From Thermogutta sp. (GTDB lineage Bacteria; Planctomycetota; Planctomycetia; Pirellulales; Thermoguttaceae): DNA of 9,863 bases. A model generated the notes under the pieces. That model saw only the letters and a program-made list of their open reading frames with translations. It searched no databases and had not been told where the DNA came from. The first letter of the stretch is position 1, and every line of letters starts with the position of its first letter. Shown here piece by piece: positions 1 through 6,525 of the stretch. The position numbers and the translations under genes are program-made. The DNA lies in NCBI RefSeq assembly GCF_014359955.1, contig NZ_JACIYL010000081.1, forward strand, positions 1-9,863. The letters run 5' to 3'.

Positions 1-740
1 GCCTTGCTGGCCGCCTTTTCCACGCCTTGCTGAGGAGGTTCTGCGTCCGCACCCGGCTTTTTCTCCGGAGGACTGGAAACCAGAGATTTGACCGCCCAAA
101 CACTCGGCGGACTTCCGGCGTTCCGCAGCGTTGCCCGCGTACCGGAGGCCCATCCCAGATCGTCTGGGTCAATTCCTTTTTCCGACACGAACAGTGTAAA
201 GGTCACTCCGTCGGGAAAATCGTCTTCTTTCAACCAGCGATTGAGGACGAAAGCGCCCTGCGTGTTGGAATCGATGGGAGCCTCCTCATGATGGTAACAC
301 CCGGCATAGTTGGACGGTGCCCATTTGGCCGCTTCGGCCTGTGTCCGGGGAAACGATGGGCAAACGACCGGGCTCAACGTGGTGGTTCGCACGGCATCGT
401 TCCTGGGATCATAGACACTCTTCGACAGGTCCAGCTTCCGATAGTAGATTTCCGCGTCGAGGTAGGGAAGCAGCGGACAGACCCAGCCGATATGCTGGCC
501 CACGGGTTCGTTGCGAATTGGCGAGGTGTCGTTGACAACACCAGCGGGAAAACACTCGTAGCCGGCGTAGTAGCGGGACAACGCCAACCCGATCTGCGAT
601 AGATGCTGGGAGCACTGGGCTCGGCGAGCCGTTTCTCGGGAGGCCTGGATCGCCGGCAGACCAAGTGCGATGAGGATCCCGATTATGGCAATCACCACGA
701 GAAGTTCGATGAGTGTAAATCCCAGACTGTTCCGTTTCAT
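1..740 (-). CDS. DUF1559 prepilin-like protein, 3' end cut by window edge
   Basis: Reading from the ATG at 740 the frame stays open to base 1, giving 246 complete codons with no stop. The N-terminus is a textbook type IV prepilin signal: a short basic leader (MKRNSLG), cleavage expected after Gly7, Phe at mature position 1, Glu12 at mature position 5, then a hydrophobic helix to about residue 30. The following [14 protein letters not shown] segment is characteristic of DUF1559. The body resembles the upstream neighbour, sharing [11 protein letters not shown], a YAGC motif and an SVYDP motif, so the two are tandem paralogues. From about residue 208 the chain becomes Pro-, Lys- and Ala-rich. 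The C-terminal H-X9-DG signature of the family would lie beyond the window. A GGGAG ribosome site (748-752) sits 7 nt before the start. The product is probably a pseudopilin-like protein processed by the prepilin peptidase and anchored in the inner membrane; its exact role is unknown. Last visible gene of the operon. Confidence 0.93.
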   Translation of the reverse strand, partial: MKRNSLGFTLIELLVVIAIIGILIALGLPAIQASRETARRAQCSQHLSQIGLALSRYYAGYECFPAGVVNDTSPIRNEPVGQHIGWVCPLLPYLDAEIYYRKLDLSKSVYDPRNDAVRTTTLSPVVCPSFPRTQAEAAKWAPSNYAGCYHHEEAPIDSNTQGAFVLNRWLKEDDFPDGVTFTLFVSEKGIDPDDLGWASGTRATLRNAGSPPSVWAVKSLVSSPPEKKPGADAEPPQQGVEKAASK

Positions 741-807
741 GATTGGTCTCCCATATTTCCCTGATCGCCTTCACATCCCAGATTTGTTCGGGGGCGATGT
801 CAGCCGG

Positions 808-2067
808 TTAGCGCAGGGCATCGTCGGTGCCCTCTCCATCGCTCCGGTGTGCCAGACTCTTAAGAACTTTTTGCTCGATGTCGAATCGCAATTTTCTCAC
901 GGACAAATCACCGAACAGGAAGTTGACGCCGTCGAGATGTGCCGACCCGAATCCGCCGATCATTGGGCCGCCTTCGGGAAGCGAACCCAGGATCTGCAGC
1001 AGTGCCTGTTTGACTTCGGGGGTTGTCGCCGGGCCCTCAGGGATGCGGGCCAGAACGTCGGGAGGCACCCCCCAAAGGCGACGCTCATCCTGAGAGGAAG
1101 TCCAGAACCGTGCCACGTCTTCCCGTTCGGGATTCTGGATGATCCGGATGGTTTCTTCCGTATTGACAGAGTAAGAGTTTTGAAGAGACGCCGTGGGGTA
1201 GGCAAACTTCTCGAGGGGAACTCCTGCATTGCGAAGTGTCGCTCGGGTTCCGCTCAGCCAACCCCATTCCAGCCCCAGGGGCAATTTTTCTCCGAGAAAG
1301 ATCGTGTGACTGCATCCGTCGGTGATTTCATCGACCTTTAAGAATCGATTGCGTACAAAAACCCCGTGATCGTTTTCGTCGATCGGTTTGTCTTCATCAC
1401 CATGACATCCCGCGTAGCTCGGACTGGCGCCTCTATAGACGAATGAGGGACAGCGAAGGGTCCAGCCACAATTTTCCTCAGCGGCCAGTATTTCGAGATT
1501 GGCCGGATCATAAACACTCAGATCGGCCCGTATCATTCGGCCAGGGACCGGGTCAATCCAGGGCACCACAGCGATCAGCCAATTGTGATGAAAACCGATC
1601 GGCACGTTGCGAACAGGACCGCCCGGTTCCACGACCCCGGCGGGAAACCGGCCGTGGATCGTTTCGTAATTGCGGATGGCAAGCCCCAATTGAAGCAAGT
1701 GGTGCTGACACTGGGCGTTGCGGGCCATTTCCCGACACGCCTGGACCGCTGGCAGGAGCAAACTGATGAGTGTGCCGATGATCAGGACCACGCACCACAG
1801 CTCGATTTGGGTTATACCCCGCTGCTCGTGATGGGTAGCGCGGGCTATCTGTGTCGCCACACATGCTTCGGCTATCGGCTGGAATGTGCCAGGTGTTTGA
1901 GCGGGATCTCCGCACAACGCGGCTCCGCCGACAGGATCGCCGTCCCTCCGTCGGACAATTCTCATGACGCGATCGGCAGGGAAAAAGCATTTTTTCCTGG
2001 TGAAGCCGGGCCAGCCGCTCGCGGTGTTCAAAGGGGACCGCATCATTTCAGGCTCGCTACAAGGCAA
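808..2067 (-). CDS. DUF1559 prepilin-like protein with unusually long or misplaced leader
   Basis: A 419-residue reading frame. From residue 84 it has a prepilin-type segment: Gly84, then ITQIEL, with Glu at mature position 5, a hydrophobic helix, and the DUF1559 segment AVQACREMARNAQCQ. Near the C-terminus, His377 followed nine residues later by Asp387 matches the H-X9-DG family signature, but the final Gly is Leu. The protein is a paralogue of the next gene, sharing YAGC, PIDEN, GEK and [11 protein letters not shown] blocks. The start is uncertain. TTG at 2067 has a TGGAG site 8 nt upstream, but gives an 84-residue leader, far longer than usual. GTG at 1860 would leave a normal leader of about 15 residues but lacks a good ribosome site. 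ATG codons at 2046 and 1965 are intermediate options. Stop is TAA. It lies 60 nt after the PilX/GspK-like gene and 67 nt before the next DUF1559 gene, presumably in the same operon. Confidence 0.88.
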   Translation of the reverse strand: MPCSEPEMMRSPLNTASGWPGFTRKKCFFPADRVMRIVRRRDGDPVGGAALCGDPAQTPGTFQPIAEACVATQIARATHHEQRGITQIELWCVVLIIGTLISLLLPAVQACREMARNAQCQHHLLQLGLAIRNYETIHGRFPAGVVEPGGPVRNVPIGFHHNWLIAVVPWIDPVPGRMIRADLSVYDPANLEILAAEENCGWTLRCPSFVYRGASPSYAGCHGDEDKPIDENDHGVFVRNRFLKVDEITDGCSHTIFLGEKLPLGLEWGWLSGTRATLRNAGVPLEKFAYPTASLQNSYSVNTEETIRIIQNPEREDVARFWTSSQDERRLWGVPPDVLARIPEGPATTPEVKQALLQILGSLPEGGPMIGGFGSAHLDGVNFLFGDLSVRKLRFDIEQKVLKSLAHRSDGEGTDDALR

Positions 2068-2075
2068 TGAGGAAA

Positions 2076-2079
2076 CTCC
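2076..2079 (-). promoter_or_regulatory. Candidate ribosome binding site for TTG start at 2067
   Basis: The minus strand reads TGGAG followed by 8 nt and then TTG. This spacing is the only good ribosome site seen near any candidate start of the DUF1559 gene at 808-2067, and is the main argument for the long N-terminal form. Confidence 0.4.
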
Positions 2080-2127
2080 ACAGAACCACCCAGCACGACA
2101 CCGTGATGCACAATGACGCCGGATTTT

Positions 2128-2583
2128 TCAGGGCAGCGTCAGGTGTCGTGTTTCGCTCACCACGATTTTCTCGTTAAGAACAAGTTTCACCTCCAGTACT
2201 AAAGACCGCGATTTTCCACCGTCCTGCTCGACGGCCGTCCGAACCACTCCCCGGAGTCCACCCGGCAAGTCGTTCTCGGGTATTTCCCAAACTTCGCCCT
2301 GGTAATCCGCATTTTCCCGCATCCTGTAAAGAGCACGGTCAATGGCCGATGCCACCAACCAGTCGGCCTGGATGAGCAATCGCTCCTGCTGCGCATCGCG
2401 CACCCGCAACCACAACTGGTGGGCGAGTGTCGCCGCAAGCGTCGAAACGACGACGAGACAGACGAGGATGGCCAGCGCCGCAACACCACGACCCCAACGA
2501 GTCTGGCGAGGCATCCCGTCCGTCTCACGGTGGCGCGGATCTTGGGGAGAACGGGCGAAAGGTACGGAAACGAGGGTGTTCAT
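2128..2583 (-). CDS. PilX/GspK-like minor pilin-assembly protein
   Basis: 151 residues. A basic N-terminus (RQTRWGRG at 26-33) leads into one hydrophobic segment (about 33-55), recalling the RRG-VAL start of PilX and GspK proteins. Next comes an amphipathic helix with QADWLVASAIDRALYRMREN (72-91), then a DYQGEVWEIP stretch and a beta-rich C-terminus. This arrangement resembles small planctomycete PilX-like proteins. It is much shorter than a full GspK, so a complete K-type tip domain is absent. The start ATG (2581-2583) overlaps the TGA of the preceding pseudopilin gene by 4 nt (ATGA), which fixes the start and suggests translational coupling. An internal Met24 could give a shorter leader. 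In type II and type IV systems such proteins join a tip-initiating complex with I- and J-type minor pseudopilins, which are the two genes just upstream. The assignment rests on the N-terminal pattern and context; the C-terminal half is not diagnostic. Confidence 0.85.
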   Translation of the reverse strand: MNTLVSVPFARSPQDPRHRETDGMPRQTRWGRGVAALAILVCLVVVSTLAATLAHQLWLRVRDAQQERLLIQADWLVASAIDRALYRMRENADYQGEVWEIPENDLPGGLRGVVRTAVEQDGGKSRSLVLEVKLVLNEKIVVSETRHLTLP

Positions 2584-3179
2584 CGTTGTCCTTCCCCTTT
2601 TTGGGTTTTTGGTGCGGGTGCTGTGGACTCGTGAGACGCGGCTGCGGGGATGAACCGGTCCCGACCGACATACGCCAGAACTTGCCAGGTGCGGTGGGGA
2701 CCACGCGCATGACCGGTGGTTGGATCGGCCGCAGTAAGCTCCAACGTCATCACAGCACGTGTCTGAATACCGTCGCTTTCCTGATGAATTGCCACCCGAT
2801 AGCGAGGATCAAGCGGAAATCCCTCCCTGGCCACGACGCCGCCGTCTCTAACCCGCTCCCTCAGAATCCCGCCGTGGACCCGGTAACGCACAATTTCCTG
2901 GTGAGGCAGACGCAGCTCACAAATCATCTCGTCCTTATCCGCGAGTGAGACCGTCTTTTCTGGTTTTGGGATGATCACGCCTTCGGCCTGGTGTACGTCT
3001 TTGCGGAAAACGAGACTCAGTCGCCCAAGTGTCCGTTCACCTTCGACCTGACGGGAAGTCACGGATGAGAGACCCATGACGATACCTGTCAGGGTGACGG
3101 CCATCGCCAAAAGGATGATCGAGACGACGGATACCAGCGTCATCTCGAGGAGTGTAAAACCTCGCCGCGATTTCATCAT
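2580..3179 (-). CDS. PulJ-like minor pseudopilin
   Basis: 199 residues. Clear prepilin signal: MMKSRRG leader, cleavage expected after Gly7, FTLLE with Glu12 at mature position 5, hydrophobic helix to about residue 36. The rest (about 45-175) looks like a single soluble pilin-type domain, with a GERTLGRLSLVFRKDV segment after the helix that is typical of J-type minor pseudopilins. The C-terminal 20 residues are Pro-, Ala- and Lys-rich and probably disordered. The start ATG at 3179 overlaps the TGA of the upstream pilin gene by 4 nt, and the stop TGA overlaps the start of the next gene in the same way, so all three minor pilin genes are tightly linked. By family knowledge, the product would be cleaved and methylated by a prepilin peptidase and take part in initiating pseudopilus assembly in the inner membrane. 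The J assignment over other minor pilins is an inference from size, order and neighbours. Confidence 0.9.
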   Translation of the reverse strand: MMKSRRGFTLLEMTLVSVVSIILLAMAVTLTGIVMGLSSVTSRQVEGERTLGRLSLVFRKDVHQAEGVIIPKPEKTVSLADKDEMICELRLPHQEIVRYRVHGGILRERVRDGGVVAREGFPLDPRYRVAIHQESDGIQTRAVMTLELTAADPTTGHARGPHRTWQVLAYVGRDRFIPAAASHESTAPAPKTQKGEGQR

Positions 3180-3736
3180 TCACCTCGACTGCTGCCGACT
3201 GGTGGGACGTCCGCATGTTGGACGAGCTGACTCGTTACACCGCTTGCACGGGAAGATTGTGACGCCGGTTGAGCAGCACCGGGAGGAAACCGGTATGCCA
3301 CCAGCGACACCCTTCCTGACGCCTTGCCCTCGCCATTCGGCCATTCGACGGTCACAAGCAGGCGTCGTCCTTCATCCGCTGCGAGAACCTCCCGCCGGAC
3401 CACTGCGGAGCCCAGCACCGATTGCCCTGCCGACGAACATGGACCGACTTCTTTTTTGTCCACAGGCAACTCTTCCCAGGGTTTGGCGAACAGCGTTTCC
3501 ATGGCGTTGGCAGCCTCCTGGAGGGCCCATGCTCGCTTTCGTTCTTCCCTCCTCAATCGGACGGTGGAAACGATCAGTTCGCCGCAAATGCCGGTCAGGA
3601 CGGCCAGCAGCGTCACGGCAACAACAAGCTCGACGGCCGTGGAGCCAGGGTATCTGCCCTGGCCTGTGGTGCCGACCATACGTTGCGGCTGGCCCTGTCG
3701 CATGATCGAGAAACCTCGAAACGCATGACGTTTCAT
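3176..3736 (-). CDS. PilV/GspI-like minor pseudopilin with divergent cleavage motif
   Basis: Translated from ATG 3736 it has 186 residues. The frame stays open further upstream to 4210, but that part overlaps the platform gene in another frame and looks like shadow sequence, so the start after that gene's stop is preferred (17-nt gap). Later in-frame ATGs at 3703 and 3679 are also possible and would shorten the leader. The prepilin segment is unusual: Gly31 followed by STAVE, with Glu36 at mature position 5, then a hydrophobic helix to about residue 57. Phe or Met at mature position 1 is replaced by Ser. The LRREERKRAWALQEAANAME stretch after the helix resembles PilV/GspI proteins, where helix residues are followed by an A-x-xA-x-ME pattern. 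The C-terminal 35 residues are Ser/Gln/Pro-rich. The stop overlaps the next gene's ATG by 4 nt. Likely an I-type minor pseudopilin. Confidence 0.83.
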   Translation of the reverse strand: MKRHAFRGFSIMRQGQPQRMVGTTGQGRYPGSTAVELVVAVTLLAVLTGICGELIVSTVRLRREERKRAWALQEAANAMETLFAKPWEELPVDKKEVGPCSSAGQSVLGSAVVRREVLAADEGRRLLVTVEWPNGEGKASGRVSLVAYRFPPGAAQPASQSSRASGVTSQLVQHADVPPVGSSRGE

Positions 3737-3753
3737 GGCAGTGTTGTTACGCT

Positions 3754-5037
3754 TCACAGGAGGCTGTACGCAAGTTGAACCAGGAAAACAAAGCATCCCA
3801 GATAGACCGCGGCAACCAGGATCGCCACTACAGCCACAATGATGAGATAGCCATAAATACCCCACCACCGGAGCCGCGATGCCGCTCGGTCGCGATACCA
3901 GACGGCGAGAGTTTCCAGGGCCTCCGGGAGATTGCCCATCGATTCGGCGGCCCTGAGCACTTCCGCGTCTGGAGGCCTGATCAGCCGCCAGCGGAGCAGG
4001 GCGTCGGCGAGGTCGTCCCCTCGTCGGATCGCGTCGTGGACTCCCCACAACCGCCAGGAAATACCCAGCGGCACGCTCGCCGTGATGCCCTCCCAGAAGC
4101 GTGGCGCAAACACATGGATAAGCGCTTCCAGAATCGCGGGATAGGTTTTTTCGGCACGTGTCCCGAGCGCCAGCCCTTGCAGGATTAGACTGCGGACGTG
4201 GGAAGAACATTCGGTAAACGGAAAAAGATCGCGGAGGACGTTGAGCCCGCCGGTCCAGTAGAATCCGGTCAAAATGATCACCAGCAGCATCAAGCCCAGG
4301 AGAAACAACGGGGAGTTTGGGACCGTCTTGGCCACAATCGCCATCATCGACAAAACGGGATGGGTGGTGATCAACTCCCCAAGGCCAAAGTCCTCGGCGA
4401 TGAAGACAAGCATCCTCATAACTCGCCCCAGGATGAAGAGAGCACCAAACAGCGCAGCAGTCGCCGCGAGGACCAGCCCAAACCGTCCATAGAAAAGTTC
4501 TTCTGCATCGCGGAGTGCCAGCTCGTTTTCATCGGCGACGTCAATCGCGTCATCCCAGGCGCCGGTGAGGGCTCCCAGATATACGGCAACACGATCCCTC
4601 AGTTTCACGCGGAATCTGCGGAGCACTTTTTCCACTGGTTGCCCGGCTGCCAGGGATCGCAGCAAACTTGGGTGCGGCTCGAGCGCTCCCTGGTCTTTGA
4701 GATAGGCAGACAAGGTGGGAAGCAAAGGAAGATTATTTCTGACAGCCGACGAAAAAGTGAGCCAGAATGATCGGGAGGTGCCGGTGTACATGAGACTGAT
4801 AGCGATAAAGAGGACGAATATCCCCAACGGCCCAAACAGAATGAAACTTGCTGCGGCGAATACAATCACTGCAACCAGCCGAACCGCCAGGATCCAGGGG
4901 GCAGTCTCCCGGAAAAAGTCCTTCCCTTTGGGACGGGTCCACCAGAGGCAGAGAATCGCAAACAGTATTCCCGCCAGTCCACCGACAAGTGGCAGGAGGA
5001 CATTCTCAATAACCCGCGGATAAACTTCGGGTATCAT
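3754..5037 (-). CDS. GspF/PilC-like inner-membrane platform protein, third paralogue
   Basis: 427 residues, with ATG start and TGA stop. It appears to contain two T2SF-type cytoplasmic helical modules: one at about 92-185 before membrane segment 186-206, and one at about 278-392 before the C-terminal membrane segment (396-422). The second module has the family-like pattern AAESMGNLPEALETLAVWYRDR, reminiscent of the conserved G-x-L-x-x-x-L-x-x-L-A stretch of GspF/PilC. Unlike typical GspF, there is an added N-terminal membrane region with hydrophobic segments at about 12-32, 48-64 and 68-84, and another segment at 243-261. GspF/PilC proteins form the inner-membrane platform that couples a cytoplasmic ATPase to pilin extraction and polymerisation. 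Its start lies 27 nt after the preceding platform gene and its stop 17 nt before the first minor pilin gene. It is the most divergent of the three paralogues; the specific partner or function is unknown. Confidence 0.85.
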   Translation of the reverse strand: MIPEVYPRVIENVLLPLVGGLAGILFAILCLWWTRPKGKDFFRETAPWILAVRLVAVIVFAAASFILFGPLGIFVLFIAISLMYTGTSRSFWLTFSSAVRNNLPLLPTLSAYLKDQGALEPHPSLLRSLAAGQPVEKVLRRFRVKLRDRVAVYLGALTGAWDDAIDVADENELALRDAEELFYGRFGLVLAATAALFGALFILGRVMRMLVFIAEDFGLGELITTHPVLSMMAIVAKTVPNSPLFLLGLMLLVIILTGFYWTGGLNVLRDLFPFTECSSHVRSLILQGLALGTRAEKTYPAILEALIHVFAPRFWEGITASVPLGISWRLWGVHDAIRRGDDLADALLRWRLIRPPDAEVLRAAESMGNLPEALETLAVWYRDRAASRLRWWGIYGYLIIVAVVAILVAAVYLGCFVFLVQLAYSLL

Positions 5038-5064
5038 CAGAGGCCCTTGCTAAGTTGTGAGAGC

Positions 5065-6150
5065 TTATCCGGAAAATGCGGCCAAATAAGATTGCACAGC
5101 AACAAACCAGGCAAAAACGGGCATCAGCGCCGGAATGAGTCCCAACAGCATGATGCCCGTGAGATTTCTTTCTAAAACTGCCCGCTGGGAACTGGTTTGT
5201 CGATCAAACAGGGAGCAGAGGGCACGAAAGCGTTCCTCCAGCGGGATGTTCTGCGGAGATTCCGCCAGAAAGGCCACGAAAGTGGCCGACATCCACGGGT
5301 ATTTCGCCATCGCTTCGGCGAGGGGAATCCCCTCCGCGGTACGGCGGCTGGCTTCCTCCAGGGCCTTCTTCAACTTGGGCCATCGCGAGACCCTGGCGGC
5401 TGCGGTTAAAGCAGCAGGCATCCGCACTCCCTGACCGAGCAGTTCTGCCATCACTCCGGCAAGGTGGCTCAGTGCTGCTGTCTTGTAGTACTTTCCTACC
5501 AAAGGCATCCGGTAAATCCAATTGGCGGAGGAAAGCCTGGTAGGCCCCAGGGCAATGATCAGCAAAACAGCCGTGGCTAACACTATGATGACCAGAAAAA
5601 GAAGTGACGCCAGCCACCAGACCCATATTTGAATGAGCATCTCGGAGGAAGAGGAAGCGGGGCTACAGGTCGCACACGAAGTCGACCCAATATCGGCAAA
5701 AAAGCCCGGATGCATCGGTGAAAATCCCCCCATCAACCACTGTAGGAGGACAATGGGTAACCCCGCCACGATCACGAGGCCACACAGGATTGGATATCCC
5801 ACCGACGCTCGAAGATCACGGAGCGATTCCTGATATTGACGTTTGAGCTTAAGCAGTCTTGATAGGGCCACGCCTGGTTGGGGGCAGAGGGTGCTGGCCT
5901 CGAGGATGGCCCGCAATTCGCGGGACTGAGCCTCTGAAAGCCGCCGCAGGCCATCTTGCAGGGACAAACCCTGGGAGACGAATCCGGCGAGTTGGCGAAA
6001 GGCGGACTTTGTGGCTTGATCGGGGCAGTCCTCCGCCAGGGCTTCCAGAGCATTGGGAAGGGGAAGATCGGCACGGACGCTCTGAGAGACGACGTCCGCC
6101 AGTCTTTCCCAATCCACCGGACTGCCACCAAAGCTCGCTCCAAAGTTCAT
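5065..6150 (-). CDS. Type II secretion F-domain (GspF/PilC-like) protein, second paralogue
   Basis: 361 residues from ATG 6150, close to but slightly shorter than typical GspF (about 400). Two T2SF modules: residues about 13-117, followed by membrane segment 118-139, and about 220-330, followed by 331-355; another membrane segment lies at about 173-201. The N-module contains the expected L-P-L-x-x-A-L-x-x-L-A-E-D pattern (29-41) and the second has GQGVRMPAALTAAARV (239-254), both typical of the family. The loop between membrane segments 1 and 2 carries a Cys159-Ala-Thr-Cys162 pair within a Ser-rich stretch, not an expected GspF feature. A GGAGAAGG ribosome site (6155-6162) ends 4 nt before the start, with its GGAG core 8 nt away. 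Stop TAA. Acts in the inner membrane as a platform for pilin assembly by family analogy. It follows the small CxxC protein gene by 75 nt. Confidence 0.92.
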   Translation of the reverse strand: MNFGASFGGSPVDWERLADVVSQSVRADLPLPNALEALAEDCPDQATKSAFRQLAGFVSQGLSLQDGLRRLSEAQSRELRAILEASTLCPQPGVALSRLLKLKRQYQESLRDLRASVGYPILCGLVIVAGLPIVLLQWLMGGFSPMHPGFFADIGSTSCATCSPASSSSEMLIQIWVWWLASLLFLVIIVLATAVLLIIALGPTRLSSANWIYRMPLVGKYYKTAALSHLAGVMAELLGQGVRMPAALTAAARVSRWPKLKKALEEASRRTAEGIPLAEAMAKYPWMSATFVAFLAESPQNIPLEERFRALCSLFDRQTSSQRAVLERNLTGIMLLGLIPALMPVFAWFVAVQSYLAAFSG

Positions 6151-6225
6151 ACGCCCTTCTCCGCTAATGTCCGCTTTTTGGTTTCAGTTTTTTCCGGAAG
6201 TCGCCCCACGCGGTTGTTGTCTGGA

Positions 6226-6471
6226 TCAGTCTTCCTGACTATCCATTGAACCGGGATCAGAAGCATCTGCCCAACCCTCGCCGCGCTGCCCCAGTCGATC
6301 CCAAGGTGAATCGGGGGCCTCCAAAATGCCCAGGATTTTTTCCCGACCGCATTCCTCGCAGTACTGCGCGGCCAACGCCCTTTGCTGTTCGCTGAAACAA
6401 TAGGCGGGCTTGGTCCACCAGTCCTCTTCGATCACGTCCTTACAGGAACGGCAGCGTCGCGCGGTTTTCAT
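6226..6471 (-). CDS. Small four-cysteine CxxC (zinc-ribbon-like) protein
   Basis: 81 residues. I do not recognise a named family. Two CxxC pairs, Cys7-x2-Cys10 and Cys38-x2-Cys41, are separated by 27 residues and would suit a single zinc-ribbon or treble-clef-like site; Cys25 is an additional cysteine. The C-terminal half (about 50-81) is acidic and Gly/Asp/Ser-rich, probably flexible. There is no signal peptide or membrane segment, so it should be cytoplasmic. The start ATG at 6471 is supported by a GGGAG site (6479-6483) 7 nt upstream, and the stop is TGA. The gene sits between two GspF-like genes on the same strand (54 nt after the first, 75 nt before the second), so it is probably co-transcribed with the pilus-type operon. 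A regulatory or accessory role in assembly is possible but only inferred from position. The well-placed ribosome site and cysteine pattern argue against a chance frame. Confidence 0.78.
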   Translation of the reverse strand: MKTARRCRSCKDVIEEDWWTKPAYCFSEQQRALAAQYCEECGREKILGILEAPDSPWDRLGQRGEGWADASDPGSMDSQED

Positions 6472-6525
6472 CAGCCGACTCCCAACATCGTGCCGCCGGC
6501 AAGCGAATAGCGCGGCGACTTAAGC

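Noticed and set aside
1585..2070. 161-codon + strand frame opposite the first DUF1559 gene
   Set aside because: No family features were recognised, and the minus strand here encodes the prepilin segment of a DUF1559 protein.
3737..4210. N-terminal extension of the PilV/GspI-like frame up to 4210
   Set aside because: This part overlaps the platform gene in another frame and is Arg/Gly/Pro-rich without pilin features; a start at 3736 just after that gene's stop fits better.
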